NCBI GenBank assembly: GCA_040757115.1
Contig: JBFLYA010000132.1
Coordinates: 1 to 10,538, forward strand
Direction of reading: 5' to 3'
Length of the DNA: 10,538 bases
DNA from: a bacterium
Lineage (GTDB): Bacteria > UBA9089 > CG2-30-40-21 > SBAY01
The stretch's first letter is position 1. Every line of letters starts with the position of its first letter. Positions 9,156-10,538 of the stretch are shown piece by piece. Under the pieces are notes generated by a model. That model searched no databases and was not told the origin of the DNA. It saw nothing but the letters and a program-made list of their open reading frames with translations. The translations under genes and the position numbers were made by a program.

Positions 9156-9388
9156 CCGTTCACCGCACAGACGCAGAGAAAAAATTAAAATCTATTCACC
9201 AGAGACAGAAATTTCCTTTTTTTGTGCATTTCGGGTCTTTCGTTGTTTATTAATCTTTTAATACTTACTTTCGACTAACTGTTTTTAAGCCTTTTTAAAC
9301 ATCGAAAAACGCGAAAACCACGAAAAAAAAGATATTTTCCTCTCTGTTTCTCTGCGTCTCTGCGGTAAAGGATTACCTGAACGGTTAC
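9152..9388. repeat. 237-bp inverted-repeat element with a nested second repeat
   Basis: The left end is GTAACCGTTCACCGCACAG (9152). The right end, read on the complement from 9388, is GTAACCGTTCAGG, then a 10-bp insertion, then CCGCAGAGACGCAGAG. Thus the right end carries the GTAACCGTTCAGG tip of the 4328 element attached to the CCGCAGAG arm of the 2669 element. Bases 9174-9196 are an exact 23-nt inverted match to 2910-2932, the 3' end of the GxxExxY relic and its flank. A second inverted repeat is nested at 9216-9331. Confidence 0.82.
9216..9331. repeat. Nested TTTCGTG-type inverted repeat
   Basis: The left arm CTTTTTTTGTGCATTTCGGG (from 9216) pairs imperfectly with the right arm 9297-9331 (complement CTTTTTTTTCGTGGTTTTCG). 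It lies entirely inside the 9152-9388 element and belongs to a different repeat type from the outer arms. It is non-coding. Confidence 0.7.
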
Positions 9389-9399
9389 CAATTTTTTTA

Positions 9400-9428
9400 T
9401 TGACATTATCTTCTATTAATGATAATAT
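9400..9428 (+). promoter_or_regulatory. Sigma-70-type promoter of ubiE/menG
   Basis: TTGACA (9400-9405, perfect -35) is followed after 17 bp by TAATAT (9423-9428); GATAAT at 9421-9426 is a better hexamer with a 15-bp spacer. The -35 begins 12 bp after the end of the repeat element. Initiation near 9434 would leave a leader of about 17 nt before ATG 9451. The TTG of the -35 box is in frame with the gene and can be mistaken for its start. Confidence 0.65.
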
Positions 9429-9450
9429 AAAGGCTCTAAATGAATTCACA

Positions 9451-10182
9451 ATGTCAGACAAAAGACAATATTATGTTCAAAGACTTTTTTCAAATATCGC
9501 CAGGGACTACGATAGGTTAAATCAAATAATCAGTTTTGGACTTCATCATAAATGGCGTAAATTCGCTATTTCAAAAGCATTACTGAAACCAACAGATTTA
9601 ATCCTTGACCTATGTTGCGGAACAGGGGATTGTGGTATCTGTGCGGCTAAAGAAAATCCTCAAGTGAAAGTAATTGGAATAGATTTTTGTGATGAGATGC
9701 TTGAAATTGGAAGAAAAAAGATTGAGAAAAGTGGACTACAGGATAGGATTGAACTGAAAAAGCAAGATATATCCTCTCTTTCGTTTGCAGACAATACCTT
9801 TGATGTTGTCACAATTGGCTTTGGATTGCGACATCTAAATATTGATGAGGTATTTAAGGAGATTAATCGGATACTGAAACCAGGTGGAAGATTAATTACC
9901 TTAGATGCAGGGAGACCAGAGAATATAGTTATTAAAAGGTTACATAAAATCTATTTTTATCATATACTACCTTTATTGGGGAAAATATTTCATGGGAATA
10001 AAGAACCTTATAGTTATCTTCCCCAATCTCTGGATTTATACCTGCCAGATAAAGGACAACTAAAGATATTAATGGAAAAGGCAGGATTTGTGGCTGTCCA
10101 ATATTTTGATTTGAGCTTTGGGGTGGCAACGGTGCATTTAGGATTTAAGGTCAATAATGATACGAATTTCGGTGGTGTCTGA
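9451..10182 (+). CDS. ubiE: Quinone-biosynthesis C-methyltransferase UbiE/MenG
   Basis: SAM-dependent methyltransferase that methylates demethylmenaquinone (MenG) or the ubiquinone precursor (UbiE); an anaerobic-type lineage would favour menaquinone, but the sequence does not decide. Family marks, numbered from ATG 9451: FSNIARDYDRLNQIISFGLHH at 13-33, SAM-binding motif I LDLCCGTGD at 52-60, acidic Asp in IGIDFCDEML near 75-84, NTFDVVTIGFGLRH at 115-128, LKPGGRLI at 142-149 and YSYLPQSL at 187-194. Length is 243 aa, typical. ATG 9451 gives the normal N-terminus (SDKRQYYVQRLFSNIA); the earlier in-frame TTG at 9400 is the -35 hexamer. No clear Shine-Dalgarno is present. A repeat-rich, gene-free stretch follows. 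Confidence 0.93.
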   Translation: MSDKRQYYVQRLFSNIARDYDRLNQIISFGLHHKWRKFAISKALLKPTDLILDLCCGTGDCGICAAKENPQVKVIGIDFCDEMLEIGRKKIEKSGLQDRIELKKQDISSLSFADNTFDVVTIGFGLRHLNIDEVFKEINRILKPGGRLITLDAGRPENIVIKRLHKIYFYHILPLLGKIFHGNKEPYSYLPQSLDLYLPDKGQLKILMEKAGFVAVQYFDLSFGVATVHLGFKVNNDTNFGGV

Positions 10183-10216
10183 AAATAACGCTAATAGTGA
10201 AATCTATGCAGATTTG

Positions 10217-10336
10217 GTGTAAAAAAGGGGATAAGGAGATAAAAGGAGATATGGAGATTATTCATAGTCCTTTGCAAAATTTTAGAATGAATTTATCTCC
10301 TTATCTCCATAATCCCCATATCTCCTTTTCTTACAC
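10217..10336. repeat. GTGTAA/GGAGATA inverted-repeat module, copy 2
   Basis: The left arm starts GTGTAAAAAAGGGGATAAGG and the right arm is the complement of GTGTAAGAAAAGGAGATATG, ending at 10336. It has the same ends and unit type as 4354-4549 but a different, shorter interior, and it lacks the outer GTAACCGTTCAGG tips and the innermost nested repeat. Confidence 0.82.
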
Positions 10337-10391
10337 TATTTCAACCTTTATGCTAGTGCTCTGTCGCTATTCAAGTGATTGATTGGCCGTT

Positions 10392-10434
10392 ATCCCCCGC
10401 TGGCGGGGATCTAATCCTTACCCACAAGTTGGGT
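10392..10434. repeat. Two adjacent short hairpins
   Basis: ATCCCCCGCTGGCGGGGAT (10392-10410) forms an 8-bp stem with one bulged C, and ACCCACAAGTTGGGT (10420-10434) a 5-bp stem. Neither is followed by a T-run, so they look like repeat modules and not terminators. Confidence 0.55.
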
Positions 10435-10504
10435 AACAAGATGAGGTAAGCAAGAATAAACTATAAACGGGAGATTAGAGATTGCAGGAGAGCGGAGTGA
10501 GTGG

Positions 10505-10538
10505 CAAAATTCCAAATCACAAATTCCAAAATACAAAT
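10505..10538. repeat. AAATTCCAAAT-type short direct repeat at window edge
   Basis: AAATTCCAAAT recurs imperfectly (ATTCCAAATCACAAATTCC and so on), running off the end of the window. It resembles the AAAATTACAAATC stretch at 8290-8306. It is probably the arm of a larger inverted repeat whose partner lies outside. Confidence 0.5.

Larger units (their letters stand above)
10183..10538. other. Gene-free repeat-rich stretch after ubiE
   Basis: No gene is supported in these 356 bases. They hold the second copy of the GTGTAA/GGAGATA inverted-repeat module (10217-10336), two short hairpins (10392-10434) and an AAATTCCAAAT-type direct repeat at the edge (10505-10538). The long inverted repeat could act as a transcription end for ubiE, but there is no classical stem followed by a T-run. 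Confidence 0.65.

Noticed and set aside
9400-9450. TTG-initiated 17-residue N-terminal extension of UbiE
   Set aside because: It overlaps the -35/-10 region; the family N-terminus begins naturally at ATG 9451.
10197-10382. 61-aa open reading frame after ubiE
   Set aside because: It is almost wholly inside the GTGTAA/GGAGATA inverted repeat, has no ribosome site, and its sequence is what the repeat arms would encode by chance.

Overview
The window is an AT-rich bacterial chromosome segment with eleven apparently intact or largely intact genes, all on the + strand, one broken gene, and a high density of imperfect inverted repeats in the gaps. The genes are housekeeping types: lipid/peptidoglycan envelope, DNA ligase, leucine or 2-oxoacid biosynthesis, quinone methylation. 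An MsbA-like exporter, repeat families such as CCGCAGAGACGCAGAG and GACACGGATTAGCACGGAT, and a GxxExxY remnant suggest a little-cultivated Gram-negative-type lineage (candidate-phylum style genome). That placement is an inference and the phylum is not resolved. No tRNA, rRNA, CRISPR array or autonomous transposase was seen.

Layout. 1-367 is gene-free and built of short palindromic repeat modules that run up to the ribosome binding site of an ABC exporter (368-2074). A clear -35/-10 pair then leads into pgpA (2133-2672), whose stop codon lies in the terminus of a 294-bp inverted-repeat element (2669-2962). The element carries a decayed GxxExxY gene. Directly after it come a CinA that lacks its N-terminal domain (2978-3691) and thpR (3688-4263). 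A triple-nested inverted repeat (4328-4564) separates these from a four-gene operon: ligA (4651-6648), a small membrane protein (6645-6833), a DUF2905 membrane protein (6830-7048) and a SpoIID-type protein (7071-8192). Another nested repeat block (8241-8518) precedes leuD (8655-9155). The leuD stop codon again falls in the end of a repeat element (9152-9388). ubiE/menG (9451-10182) follows, then further repeats to the end.

Expression signals. ligA and ubiE each have TTGACA followed by a -10-like hexamer after 17 bp, just after a repeat element. In both cases the TTG that would begin the longest reading frame is the -35 box itself, so the real starts are the later ATGs at 4651 and 9451. pgpA has TTGACT-N17-TACAAT. 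The three predicted transcripts start 0 to about 17 nt before the ATG and lack a usable Shine-Dalgarno, whereas the exporter, leuD and the translationally coupled genes have good ones.

The most unusual feature is the repeat system. Four elements with different interiors share the same terminal inverted repeat, GTAAC(C/T)(G/A)TTCA or close variants, and the modules are nested inside one another in different orders. One element holds a GxxExxY relic. Another keeps only a 23-nt scrap of the same gene's 3' end in opposite orientation, which suggests a family of small mobile or mobilised elements that decay from a gene-carrying ancestor. One of them sits exactly where the missing first domain of CinA should be.
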